From NCBI GenBank assembly GCA_963726365.1, contig CAVSCI010000019.1, positions 1-64,000 of the forward strand: a DNA stretch of 64,000 bases, read 5' to 3'. The notes beneath the pieces are model-generated. The model was given only the letters and a program-made list of their open reading frames with translations. It searched no databases and was not told where the DNA came from. This stretch comes from JAABQG01 sp963726365 (GTDB taxonomy: Bacteria > Pseudomonadota > Gammaproteobacteria > Burkholderiales > Burkholderiaceae_C). Below, piece after piece: positions 44,641 to 53,307 of the stretch (positions are counted from its first letter, which is position 1; every line of letters begins with the position of its first letter). Both the position numbers and the translations under genes were made by a program.

Positions 44641-45321
44641 GTGTCTGTTGCTCCCCCGTCCCTGAAGATCGAGTTCCCCGAATCCCTCCCCGTCTCAGGC
44701 AAGCGCGACGAAATCATGGCCGCGCTGCACAGGCACCAGGTCATCATCGTCTGCGGCGAAACCGGCTCGGGCAAGACCACGCAATTGCCCAAGATTGCGC
44801 TGGCCATGGGCAGGGGCAAGCTCAATGGCCCCAGGGGCACGGACGGTCAGCTGCTGCCGGGCAAGGGCCAGCTCATCGGCCATACCCAGCCGCGCCGTAT
44901 TGCCGCCAGTTCCGTGGCCAAGCGCATTGCCGAAGAACTCAACACGCCGCTGGGCGATGTCGTGGGCTTCAAGGTGCGCTTCCAGGACCGGCTGAGCCGC
45001 GACGCTTCGGTCAAGCTGATGACCGACGGCATCCTGCTGGCCGAGACGCAGACCGACCCGCTGCTCAAGGCCTACGACACGATCATCATCGACGAGGCCC
45101 ACGAGCGAAGCCTGAACATCGACTTCCTGCTGGGCTATCTGCGCCAGATCCTGCCGCGCCGGCCCGACCTGAAGGTGATCGTGACCTCGGCCACCATCGA
45201 TGCCGACCGCTTCGCGCAGCATTTCGCGACCGTCCGCCCGGCGCCGGGCCGCCCCAAGCCGGGCGCGGCCCCTTCGGGGGGCAGCGAGCCACACGAAGTG
45301 GGTGAGCGTGGGGGCGTATGA
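44641..45321 (+). CDS. hrpA: HrpA-type DEAH RNA helicase, N-terminal part (RecA domain 1)
   Basis: About 226 residues from GTG 44641 (an earlier TTG/GTG is possible). Contains helicase motifs I (GETGSGKTTQ), Ia (TQPRRIAASSVAKRIAEEL), II (IIIDEAHERS) and III (TSATID), that is, all of RecA domain 1. The last 27 residues (RPAPGRPKPG...GERGGV) are encoded by a GC-rich dispersed repeat. The ORF ends in a TGA that overlaps the next ATG by 4 bp (ATGA). One missing G in the run of five Gs at 45310-45314 would join the two parts in one frame, so a sequencing indel is possible. HrpA unwinds RNA and is involved in mRNA processing or stalled-ribosome rescue. Confidence 0.85.
   Translation: MSVAPPSLKIEFPESLPVSGKRDEIMAALHRHQVIIVCGETGSGKTTQLPKIALAMGRGKLNGPRGTDGQLLPGKGQLIGHTQPRRIAASSVAKRIAEELNTPLGDVVGFKVRFQDRLSRDASVKLMTDGILLAETQTDPLLKAYDTIIIDEAHERSLNIDFLLGYLRQILPRRPDLKVIVTSATIDADRFAQHFATVRPAPGRPKPGAAPSGGSEPHEVGERGGV
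45241..45314 (+). repeat. GC-rich hairpin repeat, copy 2 (inside hrpA)
   Basis: Starts GCGCCGGGCCGCCCCAAGCC, includes GGCCCCTTCGGGGGG (a UUCG-loop hairpin), and ends CACACGAAGTGGGTGAGCGTG plus five Gs. It is about 85% identical to 13270-13342. It sits between the sequences for HFATV and APVIMVSG of the helicase, that is, at the linker between the two RecA domains. Confidence 0.85.
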
Positions 45322-48300
45322 CGCCCGCCCCCGTCATCATGGTCTCCGGCCGCATGTTTCCGGTGGAGCAACGCTGGAAACCGTTCGAGGAGAGCCGCGA
45401 CTACGGCCTGAACGAGGCGATCGCCGACGGCGTGGACGAGCTCTGGGCGGGTGGAACAGGCGGCGACATCCTTGTCTTCCTGCCCGGCGAGCGCGAGATC
45501 CGCGAGGCGGCTGACCACCTGCGCGGCCACCTGTCGCATTCGCCGATCAACCGCGGGGCCGAGGTGCTTCCGCTGTTTGCGCGCCTGTCACCGGCCGAGC
45601 AGGACCATATTTTTGACGCCCACAGCGGTCGGCGCATCGTGCTGGCCACCAACGTGGCCGAAACCTCGCTCACCGTGCCGGGCATCCGCTATGTCATCGA
45701 CGCCGGAACGGCGCGCGTCAAGCGCTACAGCTTGCGCAGCAAGGTGGAGCAGTTGCTGGTCGAGCCGATCAGCCAGGCCGCGGCCAACCAGCGTGCCGGG
45801 CGCTGCGGCCGCGTGGCCAACGGCATCTGCATCCGCCTGTACGACGAGAAAGACTTCAACGGCCGTCCGCGCTTCACCGACCCGGAGATCCTGCGCTCCT
45901 CTCTGGCCGGCGTCATCCTGCGCATGAAATCACTGCGCCTGGGCGTGGTCGAGGAGTTTCCCTTCCTCGACGCGCCCTCGGGCCGTGCCATTGCCGACGG
46001 CTACCAGTTGCTCAACGAACTCGGCGCCGTGGACGACGCGAACGAACTGACCGCGCTGGGGCGTGAACTGGCCCGCCTGCCACTGGATCCGCGCGTGGGC
46101 CGCATGATCCTGGAGGCGCGTGAGCGCAACGCGCTGGACGAGGTGCTGGTGATTGCCTCGGCGTTGTCCGTGCAGGACGTGCGCGACCGCCCGATGGACG
46201 CCCAGCAGCAGGCCGACCAGGCGCACGCCAAATTCGACGACGACAAGAGCGAGTTCAGCGGCTACCTCAAGCTGTGGAAATGGATCAACGAAGCCCGCGG
46301 CGGGGCGCCCACGCTGCCTTCGGCCCGCGTCCAGAAGGAGGCCGCGCGCAAGGGCCCGGTATCGCAGGCCGTCCTGCCCGTGGCGCAGCGCGCAGCGCAG
46401 GCCATGGCAGCTGCCCGGCAGGCGCTGGCGGGCCAGGGCGCTGTGCAGCCGTCCGTGCCCGTGCATCCGACCCACAAACTCAGCAACCGCCAGTACGAAC
46501 AACTGCTGCGCCAGAACTTCGTCAGCGTGCGCCGCCTGCGCGAATGGCGCGATATCTACAGCCAGCTGCACACCGTGGTGGCCGAGCACAAATGGCCGCT
46601 CAATCAGACCCCGGCCAGCTACGAGCAACTGCACCTGTCCATGCTGGCCGGCTTGCTGGGCAACATCGGCTGGAAGATCGAGGAGGAAGAGGTCTACCTG
46701 GGCGCGCGCGGCATCAAGTTCTACCGCCATCCCGGCGCGCACCTGTCCAAGAAGCCGGGCCGCTGGATCGTCGTCGCCGAGCTGGTGGAGACCACGCGCC
46801 TGTTCGGGCGGGGCATCGCCAACATCGAGCCGCAGTGGCTGGAGCAGGTGGGCGGTCACCTCCTGAAGAAACAGCTGCTGGACCCGCATTGGGAGAAAAA
46901 GGCCGCTCAGGTGACCGCGCTCGAGCGCGCCACCTTGTATGGGCTGGTGGTTTACAGCGGTCGTCGCGTGGACTTCGGCAAGGTGGACCCGCACGCGGCG
47001 CGCGAGATCTTCATCCGTGAGGCGCTGGTGGGCGCGCAGTGGGACACCCAGCTGCCGTTCCTGGCCGCCAACCAGAAACTGATTGCGCGGGTGGAAGAAC
47101 TGGAGCACAAGTCGCGCCGGCAGGACGTGCTGGTGGACGATGAGCTGATCTACGCCTTCTACGACCAGCAATTGCCGCCCGACGTGTGCAGCGGCGCCAG
47201 TTTCGAGGCCTGGTACCGCGAGGAAGTCCGCCGGCGCGCGGCGAGCGCCCCGGGTGGCCAGGCCAGGCCTCAGCTTCTGGTGCTGACGCGCGAGGAACTG
47301 ATGCGCCATGAGGCCGCCGGCATCACCACCAATGCGTTTCCCCGCATGATCCGTCTCGGCGGCGTGGACTGCGACGCCACCTACCTGCACGAACCCGGCG
47401 ACGCAAAGGACGGACTGACCGTCACGGTGCCGCTGTTCGTGCTGAACCAGGTCAACGAAGACCGCTGCGAGTGGCTCGTGCCCGGCATGCTCAAGGACAA
47501 GATCCAGGCACTGCTCAAGAGCCTGCCGCAGCGCCCCCGCGGGCGCTTCGTTCCCCTGCCGGAAAGCGCGAAGCGGCTTGCGCAAGAGCTGGGCACCCCC
47601 GAGGGTTTTGGCCAGGGCAGCCTGACGGACGCGCTGCTCAAGGTGGTGCGTGCCGCCACCAGTCTGGATGTGAAGCGCGCCGACTTCAAACTCGACATGC
47701 TCAGCCCGCACCTGTTCATGAACTTCCGCGTCGTGGACGAGCATGGCCGGCAACTGGGGACCGGTCGCAACCTCGGCGCGCTGAAGGCCGAGCTGGGGGC
47801 GCAGGCACGCGGGGCGTTCCAGGCCCTGGCGGGACTCAAGGTGGCCGCGCGACCGAACGCCACGAAAAAAGATGAAAAGTTCGAAGAAAAACCGGCAGAT
47901 GCCAGCGTAAAACGGTCGGATTTAGCTATCAATTCAGAAGCGAATGCGGCGCCGGCCGCAAGCCAGCGCCATACCGCGTGGACCTTTGGCGAACTGCCGG
48001 AACTGATGGAGATCCGCAAGGGCGGGCAGACGCTGATCGGCTTTCCGGCATTGATTGACGGGGGCGACGCTGTCACCATCGAAGTCTTCGACGAGCCTGA
48101 CGTCGCCGCTGCGCGCCACCGGGCCGGCCTGCGCAGGTTGTTTGCCCTTCAGCTCAAGGACGCACTGAAATACCTTGAAAAGAACGTTCCCGAACTGCAG
48201 AAGATGGCCGTGACCTACATGCAGGTCGGTCGTGCGCCCGATGGCACCGGCGGCGGCACGCTGGAGGAGTTGCGTGAGCAGATCATCGACGTCGCGCTGG

Positions 48301-48836
48301 ACCGCGCATTCCTGCTGGAGCCGCTACCGGCCGGCGAGGCGGACTTCAAGCGCCGCCTGGAAGAGGGCCGGGGGCGCCTGACGCTGATTGCCAACGAAGT
48401 TGCCCGCCTGGCCCATACCATCCTGACCGAATACGCCGCCGCGTTGCGCAAGATCAAGGACACGCGGAACGCGCCAGACGCCACCGCGGACTGCAGCCAG
48501 CAACTGCAGCGCCTGATGCCCAAGCGCTTCATCGTCGCAACGCCCTGGACCCCACTGCAGCACTTCACGCGTTACCTGAAAGCCATTTCGTTGCGGCTGG
48601 ACAAGCTGCGCGCCGACCCCGCGCGCGACGCGGGCAGGCTGGCCGAGTTGCGTCCCCTGGAACAGCGCTACTGGCGCCTGGTGGCCGAGCGCAAAGGCGT
48701 CGTGGATGACCGCATGGCCGAATTTCGCTGGCTTCTCGAAGAACTGCGCGTCAGCTTCTTCGCGCAGGAACTGCGCACGCCGCAACCCGTCAGCGTGAAG
48801 CGGTTGGACAAGGTGTGGGCACAGCTGACGCATTGA
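45318..48836 (+). CDS. hrpA: HrpA-type DEAH RNA helicase, C-terminal part (RecA domain 2 and HrpA domains)
   Basis: 1172 residues starting MTPAPVIMVSGRMFPVEQRW, the normal start of RecA domain 2 in HrpA. Motifs IV (ILVFLPGEREIREAA), V (VLATNVAETSLTVPGIRYVID) and VI (QRAGRCGR) follow, then the winged-helix/ratchet part, the OB fold and the long HrpA-only C-terminal DUF3418-like region. At about residues 862-874 (KADA...INSE) a copy of the 40-bp repeat is read in frame. The gene overlaps the first part by 4 bp (ATGA), so coupled reinitiation is possible. Together the two ORFs have the length of a normal HrpA of about 1300-1400 residues. Confidence 0.88.
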   Translation: MTPAPVIMVSGRMFPVEQRWKPFEESRDYGLNEAIADGVDELWAGGTGGDILVFLPGEREIREAADHLRGHLSHSPINRGAEVLPLFARLSPAEQDHIFDAHSGRRIVLATNVAETSLTVPGIRYVIDAGTARVKRYSLRSKVEQLLVEPISQAAANQRAGRCGRVANGICIRLYDEKDFNGRPRFTDPEILRSSLAGVILRMKSLRLGVVEEFPFLDAPSGRAIADGYQLLNELGAVDDANELTALGRELARLPLDPRVGRMILEARERNALDEVLVIASALSVQDVRDRPMDAQQQADQAHAKFDDDKSEFSGYLKLWKWINEARGGAPTLPSARVQKEAARKGPVSQAVLPVAQRAAQAMAAARQALAGQGAVQPSVPVHPTHKLSNRQYEQLLRQNFVSVRRLREWRDIYSQLHTVVAEHKWPLNQTPASYEQLHLSMLAGLLGNIGWKIEEEEVYLGARGIKFYRHPGAHLSKKPGRWIVVAELVETTRLFGRGIANIEPQWLEQVGGHLLKKQLLDPHWEKKAAQVTALERATLYGLVVYSGRRVDFGKVDPHAAREIFIREALVGAQWDTQLPFLAANQKLIARVEELEHKSRRQDVLVDDELIYAFYDQQLPPDVCSGASFEAWYREEVRRRAASAPGGQARPQLLVLTREELMRHEAAGITTNAFPRMIRLGGVDCDATYLHEPGDAKDGLTVTVPLFVLNQVNEDRCEWLVPGMLKDKIQALLKSLPQRPRGRFVPLPESAKRLAQELGTPEGFGQGSLTDALLKVVRAATSLDVKRADFKLDMLSPHLFMNFRVVDEHGRQLGTGRNLGALKAELGAQARGAFQALAGLKVAARPNATKKDEKFEEKPADASVKRSDLAINSEANAAPAASQRHTAWTFGELPELMEIRKGGQTLIGFPALIDGGDAVTIEVFDEPDVAAARHRAGLRRLFALQLKDALKYLEKNVPELQKMAVTYMQVGRAPDGTGGGTLEELREQIIDVALDRAFLLEPLPAGEADFKRRLEEGRGRLTLIANEVARLAHTILTEYAAALRKIKDTRNAPDATADCSQQLQRLMPKRFIVATPWTPLQHFTRYLKAISLRLDKLRADPARDAGRLAELRPLEQRYWRLVAERKGVVDDRMAEFRWLLEELRVSFFAQELRTPQPVSVKRLDKVWAQLTH
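47902..47940 (+). repeat. 40-bp dispersed repeat, copy 7 (in frame inside hrpA)
   Basis: CCAGCGTAAAACGGTCGGAT, then TTAGCTATCAATTCAGAAG. It encodes part of the hydrophilic stretch ADASVKRSDLAINSEA in the linker between the HrpA helicase body and the C-terminal region. It adds thirteen codons without breaking the frame. Confidence 0.75.
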
Positions 48837-48851
48837 GCGCCAGCCTGCAGC

Positions 48852-49274
48852 CTAGAAACCAAACGCCCGAACGCCGGGCTTCACCATGTAGGCGGCGACC
48901 TCTGGCGGCTTCGCCACCGTGACGCCGTCGATCAGATCAGTTGGCGTCTTGTCGGCATTCGGCAGGAACAGCGCACAGACCTCCACCGTGGCGCCGCCCT
49001 TGATCAGCCCGGTCATCATCTGCTTGGGCGTGACATTGCGCGGCTTCAGCATGCCGGGCTCATAGGCTTTCAGCGCCAGCTGGCCGGCCGGGCCGCAGAG
49101 CAGGATGCGCACAGCGGCTTTCTGCTCGGCCATCTGGGTGGCCAGGACCATCGCCATGCCTTGTGCCTGGTTGTCGGCACTGGTGACGTTGAAGAAGGTC
49201 TCGGTCTGGGTTTGCGCGATGCCGCTCAGGGAGAAAGCGAGCAGGGCGGTAAGGAGGAGTGAATTGCGTTTCAT
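48852..49274 (-). CDS. Periplasmic DsrE-like sulfur carrier protein
   Basis: 140 residues with a Sec signal peptide (MKRNSLLLTALLAFSLSGIAQTQ; cleavage about after residue 21). The mature part has the DsrE fold signature: FFNVTSADNQAQGMAMVLA, AVRILLCGPAGQLALK, and TVEVCALFLPNADK, with Cys residues at about 58 and 99. The last is at the place of the DsrE persulfide Cys. It lies 14 bp downstream of the triple rhodanese gene and would be its persulfide partner. It is the last gene of the octahaem cytochrome operon. Confidence 0.8.
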   Translation of the reverse strand: MKRNSLLLTALLAFSLSGIAQTQTETFFNVTSADNQAQGMAMVLATQMAEQKAAVRILLCGPAGQLALKAYEPGMLKPRNVTPKQMMTGLIKGGATVEVCALFLPNADKTPTDLIDGVTVAKPPEVAAYMVKPGVRAFGF

Positions 49275-49288
49275 GGTGTTGTTTCTGT

Positions 49289-50470
49289 TCATTTGCCCTT
49301 GATCGTGTAGGTGCCGTCCTTGGCCCACTTGATGTCGGCATCGAGGAAAACGGTCTTGATCTCGGGCTTGTAGAGCTTGACCATGTCATACGCTTCGCCA
49401 CTGCGCGCCCCGGCGCCACAGAAGAAGATGATCGGCTTGCCTTTGGGCAGCTTGTCGAGGTTTTTCTCCAAGGTGCTCACAGGCATGTTGATGGCGCCCT
49501 TGAAGGTGCCGGTGTCGAACTCCTTCGGGTCGCGCACGTCGATCAGGAAGACGCTGTCGGGTGTTTCCTTGTAGATGCGCTCAAACGAGGCCACGGAAAT
49601 CGTGCCGGCCTCCTTGCCGGCCTCGATGGCGGGTGCCTTGGCGGCCGCAGGCGCCGGGGCGGCAGCCGTCGGGCCTGGACCATAGGCTTTTTCCCAGGCC
49701 GGATAACCTTCAGGCACCACCTTGACATCGGTGTAGCCCAGCTTGATCGCCTTGAGGGCGGAATCGTTGCTGAGCACGCAGGTCAGGCCTTCACAGTAAA
49801 AGTACAGCGGGGACTTCTTGTCGGCCGGCAGCATCTTGGGCGCCAGCGTGTCGAACTGGGAGTCAGGGATGTTGATGGCCGTCGGGATGTGGCCCAGGTC
49901 GTACTTGCGCGCCTTGGGCCGCGAGTCGATCAGCGTCATCGGCGCCTTCTCGTCAATCAGCTTCTTGATATAGGGGACACTGACCGCATGCAGGTTGCCG
50001 CCGGCGATCCAGCCGGGGAAACCCTCGGCGAAGACGCGGACATTCGTGTAGCCGAGCTTCTCGGCCTTGGCCGCCGAGTTGTGGCTGAGGATGCAGTCGT
50101 AGCCTTCGCAATAGAACACCAGCAGGGTGGCCTTGTCCTGCGGCAGCATCGTCGGCGCCAGCTTGTCGAAGTTCGTGTCCGGAATGTTCACCGCAGTGGG
50201 GATGTGTCCGATGTCGTATTTGCGTGCAGTGGGCCGTGAATCGATCAGCATGACGCCGTCGATCTTGGGCACCACGGCCTGCTTCTTCACGAAATCCAGG
50301 TTGACCAGGTGCTTGTACCAGCCGGGTCCGGGATTCGCAGGCGAATACGCCACGACCGGTGCGCTCGCAGCGGCTGCCGCTGCGGCCGGTGCCGCCGTTT
50401 GCCCCTGGACGGGCATGATGAACAGGGCCGACATCAGGGCGGCCACGAGGGGGAGGGTTCTTGCTTTCAT
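49289..50470 (-). CDS. Periplasmic triple-domain rhodanese
   Basis: 393 residues: signal peptide (to about residue 24), an Ala-rich linker, then three rhodanese domains. Domain 1 (about 60-170) has the active-site loop FYCEGYDC, domain 2 (about 175-275) FYCEGLTC, and domain 3 (about 300-393) FFCGAGARSGEA. The first two loops carry two Cys (C-x4-C), unusual for rhodaneses. Rhodanese domains move sulfane sulfur as a Cys persulfide. Domains 1 and 2 share VLIDSRPTARKYDIGHIPTAVNIPD and are a clear internal duplication. The start ATG has AAGGAG before it. Located between the cytochrome c gene and the DsrE-like gene. Confidence 0.87.
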   Translation of the reverse strand: MKARTLPLVAALMSALFIMPVQGQTAAPAAAAAAASAPVVAYSPANPGPGWYKHLVNLDFVKKQAVVPKIDGVMLIDSRPTARKYDIGHIPTAVNIPDTNFDKLAPTMLPQDKATLLVFYCEGYDCILSHNSAAKAEKLGYTNVRVFAEGFPGWIAGGNLHAVSVPYIKKLIDEKAPMTLIDSRPKARKYDLGHIPTAINIPDSQFDTLAPKMLPADKKSPLYFYCEGLTCVLSNDSALKAIKLGYTDVKVVPEGYPAWEKAYGPGPTAAAPAPAAAKAPAIEAGKEAGTISVASFERIYKETPDSVFLIDVRDPKEFDTGTFKGAINMPVSTLEKNLDKLPKGKPIIFFCGAGARSGEAYDMVKLYKPEIKTVFLDADIKWAKDGTYTIKGK

Positions 50471-50581
50471 GAGGGACTCCTTGTTCAATGGGTTCTGGCC
50501 CTGTTCCGGTGAACGGGGACAGCGTGTTGGGGCCATGAAGCCGGCGATGCCTGGCTCCGCCTGGCCGCCGCCTGAAACCGG

Positions 50582-50974
50582 TCAGCTGCAGGTCGCCGGC
50601 GCATCGCCGTCTTTGGCGCCCTTGATCAGGAAGGCCTTGACGTCGTCGGCAAGTTCCTGGTCGGGGGTGTCGGCGAACTTCTCAGCAGCCTTGTTGCCGG
50701 ACTTGATGCTGGCGCGGTACGCCTTGCTGTAGTACTGGCTGACCGTGTCCTTGCCCTTGGCGTGCTTGTTGGCCTGCAGGTAGGCGGTCCATTCGGCCTT
50801 GGTCTTGGTGCTCGGGTTGATCGACCCGATGGGCGAGGCGATGTGGCAGGTCGTGCAGACGCCACGGTAGTAGATGCGCCCGCGCTTCCAGTCCGCGTCA
50901 TAGGCTTGCGCGGCAAAGGAGGCGCCCATCAAGGCAATCAGGGCGGCAGCGGGAAGGAATTTCGAGGATTTCAT
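50582..50974 (-). CDS. Monohaem cytochrome c
   Basis: 130 residues: signal peptide (ending at about Ala 24), haem motif CTTCH (Cys 40, Cys 43, His 44), and candidate Met/His axial ligands further on. The mature part is Lys-rich. It is exported and matured by the Ccm or Ccs system, neither of which is in the window. It is 39 bp downstream of the membrane cytochrome b gene and presumably carries electrons between that protein and the octahaem cytochrome in the periplasm. Confidence 0.88.
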   Translation of the reverse strand: MKSSKFLPAAALIALMGASFAAQAYDADWKRGRIYYRGVCTTCHIASPIGSINPSTKTKAEWTAYLQANKHAKGKDTVSQYYSKAYRASIKSGNKAAEKFADTPDQELADDVKAFLIKGAKDGDAPATCS

Positions 50975-51013
50975 GATGACTCCTAAGTAATTGAAAGGTG
51001 ATGAGGGCCCGGA

Positions 51014-51610
51014 TCAGCTGAGTTCTTCCCAGCCGGTGATCATTGCCTTGAGTTGCGAGTTCCATTTGTGCCCGGTGGTCGCCAGGTACAGGTGCGAGAT
51101 CAGAAAGGCCAGCATCAGGAAGGCGCCCAGGGTGTGCGCCGTGGCGACCCATTCCAGCTTCAGCCCGCCCAAGCCCCAGGATGCCCAGTCGCCATAGAAC
51201 AGATACAGCCAGCCGCTGATCCAGATCAGCGGACTGAGCAGGGTCAGAACGGCCAGATAAGTCAGGCGCTGCAACGGGTTGTGCTTCTGCAGGGACGTTG
51301 GCTTGAACGGGTGCGGCTCGCCCTTGAAGATGCCAGAGGAGTAGTAAGCGGCAATCGCCATCACCCTCTGTGTCGTTGGAACGTACTGGCGCCACTCGCC
51401 CGTGGTCACATGCCAGAAGATGGCAAAGACCCACAGGCCCACCAGCGACCAGGCCGCGATCGTGTGGTAGTTCACCGCCTTCTCGAAACCGAACAGCCGG
51501 TAAGTGCCGTGGATCTCGAAGCCGCTCACCATCAGGAAGATGATCAGGGCCGCCTGGGACCAGTGCCAGAAGCGTTCGAAGCCCTTGAACAGATAGACAC
51601 GTTCAGTCAT
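51014..51610 (-). CDS. Membrane cytochrome b (thiosulfate reductase/cytochrome b561-type)
   Basis: 198 residues with four membrane helices and His residues at about 16, 49, 67, 159 and 173 in or near them, fitting two b-type haems. The N terminus MTERVYLFKGFERFWHWSQAALI is typical of the cytochrome b subunits of periplasmic reductases, which take electrons from the quinone pool or return them to it. The gene overlaps the octahaem gene by 4 bp (ATGA) and comes second in the operon. Confidence 0.87.
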   Translation of the reverse strand: MTERVYLFKGFERFWHWSQAALIIFLMVSGFEIHGTYRLFGFEKAVNYHTIAAWSLVGLWVFAIFWHVTTGEWRQYVPTTQRVMAIAAYYSSGIFKGEPHPFKPTSLQKHNPLQRLTYLAVLTLLSPLIWISGWLYLFYGDWASWGLGGLKLEWVATAHTLGAFLMLAFLISHLYLATTGHKWNSQLKAMITGWEELS

Positions 51611-53229
51611 TTTGTTGCTCCTTTGTTCTTGCCACGCGTCACCACGCGCATCAGGCCGTGTCCGGTGACGCCCAACAGCGTCAGCAGCACCAGGCCCCAG
51701 CCCAGTTTGCTGATGAGGGGGTTGGCGCTGGCGCCGGGCATGTAGATACCGGGCAGTCCGGCCAGACGACCGTCTTTGGCATGGCATTGCACGCAACCCA
51801 GCGCCTTGTCCTTCGGTGCCACCATGTGGGTGATGGGCCAGTCCATCTGCGTCTTGACGAAGCCAAACTTGCCAGAGTAGGGCACGCCCGAGACTTGCAC
51901 ACCGGACTCGATGGCCTTGTTCCATTCCAGGTTCTTCCAGTAACCGGTGTCGTCATTGCCCGCCGTGTGCGGCGTGAGCAGGGTCATGTTGACGGTGTCG
52001 TAGGGCTGCTTGCCACCAAAACGCTTGATCGGCCAGATCATGGATTTGCCGTCGGTTGGGCTGCCGCCCAGCGTGTTGATGCGGGTGACCTCTGCGCTGG
52101 TGTCGATCTTGTCGGTCTTCAAGGTGTAGTTGACCTGCCCGTTGAACCAAACATAGGTCGGCTTGACGTTCTCGGCCAGGACGAAGTCCCCCTTGCGGGA
52201 TTCATAGATCAGGCGTCCCTTGGCGTCTTTCTTCTCGATCTGCTTGCCGTTGGCATCGCGCTGGCCTGCGGTTGACCAGTCCCAGCTCATCTTGGTGGCG
52301 ATGCCGCCGCGCGCGAACTCGGGGATATGGCAGGTCTGGCAGGCCAGCTTGGAAGTGTGCCGGTTGAGCACGGTGTCTTTCTTGTGCGGACCCGTACCAT
52401 GGCAGGAAACGCATGTGGCCGGATTGCCGTTGTCGCTGGCGCCACGCAGGTGGGCGCCCTTGGCATCCTTGGCGGTCGGGGTGTAACGGCTACCGGCCAC
52501 GTCGTGGCTGGAGGTCTTGTGGCACGTGGCGCAGGTGAAGTCAAGGCCGGAGGCGTCCATGTGCACGTCCAGCGCCTTGTCCGGCGCCGCCAATGAACTG
52601 TCCATGTCACCGTGCTTGACGCCGTCCCCGCCACCGCCATTGAAATGGCAGGCGCCGCAGGTGTCGCGACTGGACTTGCCGACTTTCTGGGCGATCTTGG
52701 TCAGATCAATGCCTTTGAGTATCTTGCCCGAGCCGGGCGGGAATTCGGTGTCCTTGGTGACCACGTTGCCGGCCAGCCCCGAGGGTTTCCTGTAAATGCC
52801 GGTGGTGTCGTGGCACACCACGCAGTCGACGTTTTCTTCGGACTTGAAGTCGAAGCTGGCATCTTTCCAGCCGTAGCCGATGTGACAGCTGTTGCAGGCG
52901 GCTTCGTTGGAAGCGATCGAAATGCAGAAGTTGTTGATGACGTGTTTCTTGCCCAGCAACTGGTTGGTCTCGGGGTTCTTGTACTCCCACTTCCAGTGCT
53001 TGGTGCGGTGGATCTGGCCGGCGGCTTCGGTATGGCAGCTCAGGCAGGCTTTGGTGAGCTCAGGCCCGGAACTGAACTCGCGCTGCAGTTCCTTGAATTT
53101 GGTGTGATCCGCCGTGGTGTTCAGCTTGAGCGGTTTGGCCTCCTGCGCATGGGCCAAGCCCGGTGCAGTGAAAGCCACCCATCCCGCCACGCACGCCAGC
53201 AGTGCGATTCGCTTGGATTTCGAGAGCAT
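51607..53229 (-). CDS. otr: Octahaem c-type cytochrome, tetrathionate reductase (OTR) family
   Basis: 540 residues: signal peptide to about residue 28, eight CxxCH motifs (Cys at about 62, 112, 136, 191, 233, 273, 297 and 479), and one C-terminal membrane helix (about 508-530). The size, the eight haems and the large gap before the last motif fit the octahaem tetrathionate reductase family. Members reduce tetrathionate, nitrite or hydroxylamine in vitro, and their true substrate is uncertain. The C-terminal anchor is extra compared with the soluble form. It is the first gene of the operon with cytochrome b, cytochrome c, rhodanese and DsrE-like genes. An FNR-type box lies 79 bp upstream. Confidence 0.9.
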   Translation of the reverse strand: MLSKSKRIALLACVAGWVAFTAPGLAHAQEAKPLKLNTTADHTKFKELQREFSSGPELTKACLSCHTEAAGQIHRTKHWKWEYKNPETNQLLGKKHVINNFCISIASNEAACNSCHIGYGWKDASFDFKSEENVDCVVCHDTTGIYRKPSGLAGNVVTKDTEFPPGSGKILKGIDLTKIAQKVGKSSRDTCGACHFNGGGGDGVKHGDMDSSLAAPDKALDVHMDASGLDFTCATCHKTSSHDVAGSRYTPTAKDAKGAHLRGASDNGNPATCVSCHGTGPHKKDTVLNRHTSKLACQTCHIPEFARGGIATKMSWDWSTAGQRDANGKQIEKKDAKGRLIYESRKGDFVLAENVKPTYVWFNGQVNYTLKTDKIDTSAEVTRINTLGGSPTDGKSMIWPIKRFGGKQPYDTVNMTLLTPHTAGNDDTGYWKNLEWNKAIESGVQVSGVPYSGKFGFVKTQMDWPITHMVAPKDKALGCVQCHAKDGRLAGLPGIYMPGASANPLISKLGWGLVLLTLLGVTGHGLMRVVTRGKNKGATK

Positions 53230-53307
53230 GTTCAGCCTTTCATTCCTTAATTCCCCACATGCGGAACTAATTAATAAGGGATTCTGAACTTCCCCAAGCG
53301 CTACGTT

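Noticed and set aside
45930..47753. A 607-codon open frame on the minus strand opposite hrpA
   Set aside because: Shadow of hrpA with the same signs: no domain, no start signals.
44641..48836. The hrpA split as nothing but a random sequencing indel
   Set aside because: An indel alone cannot explain about 74 extra bases matching another locus. An indel within the repeat remains possible and is stated.
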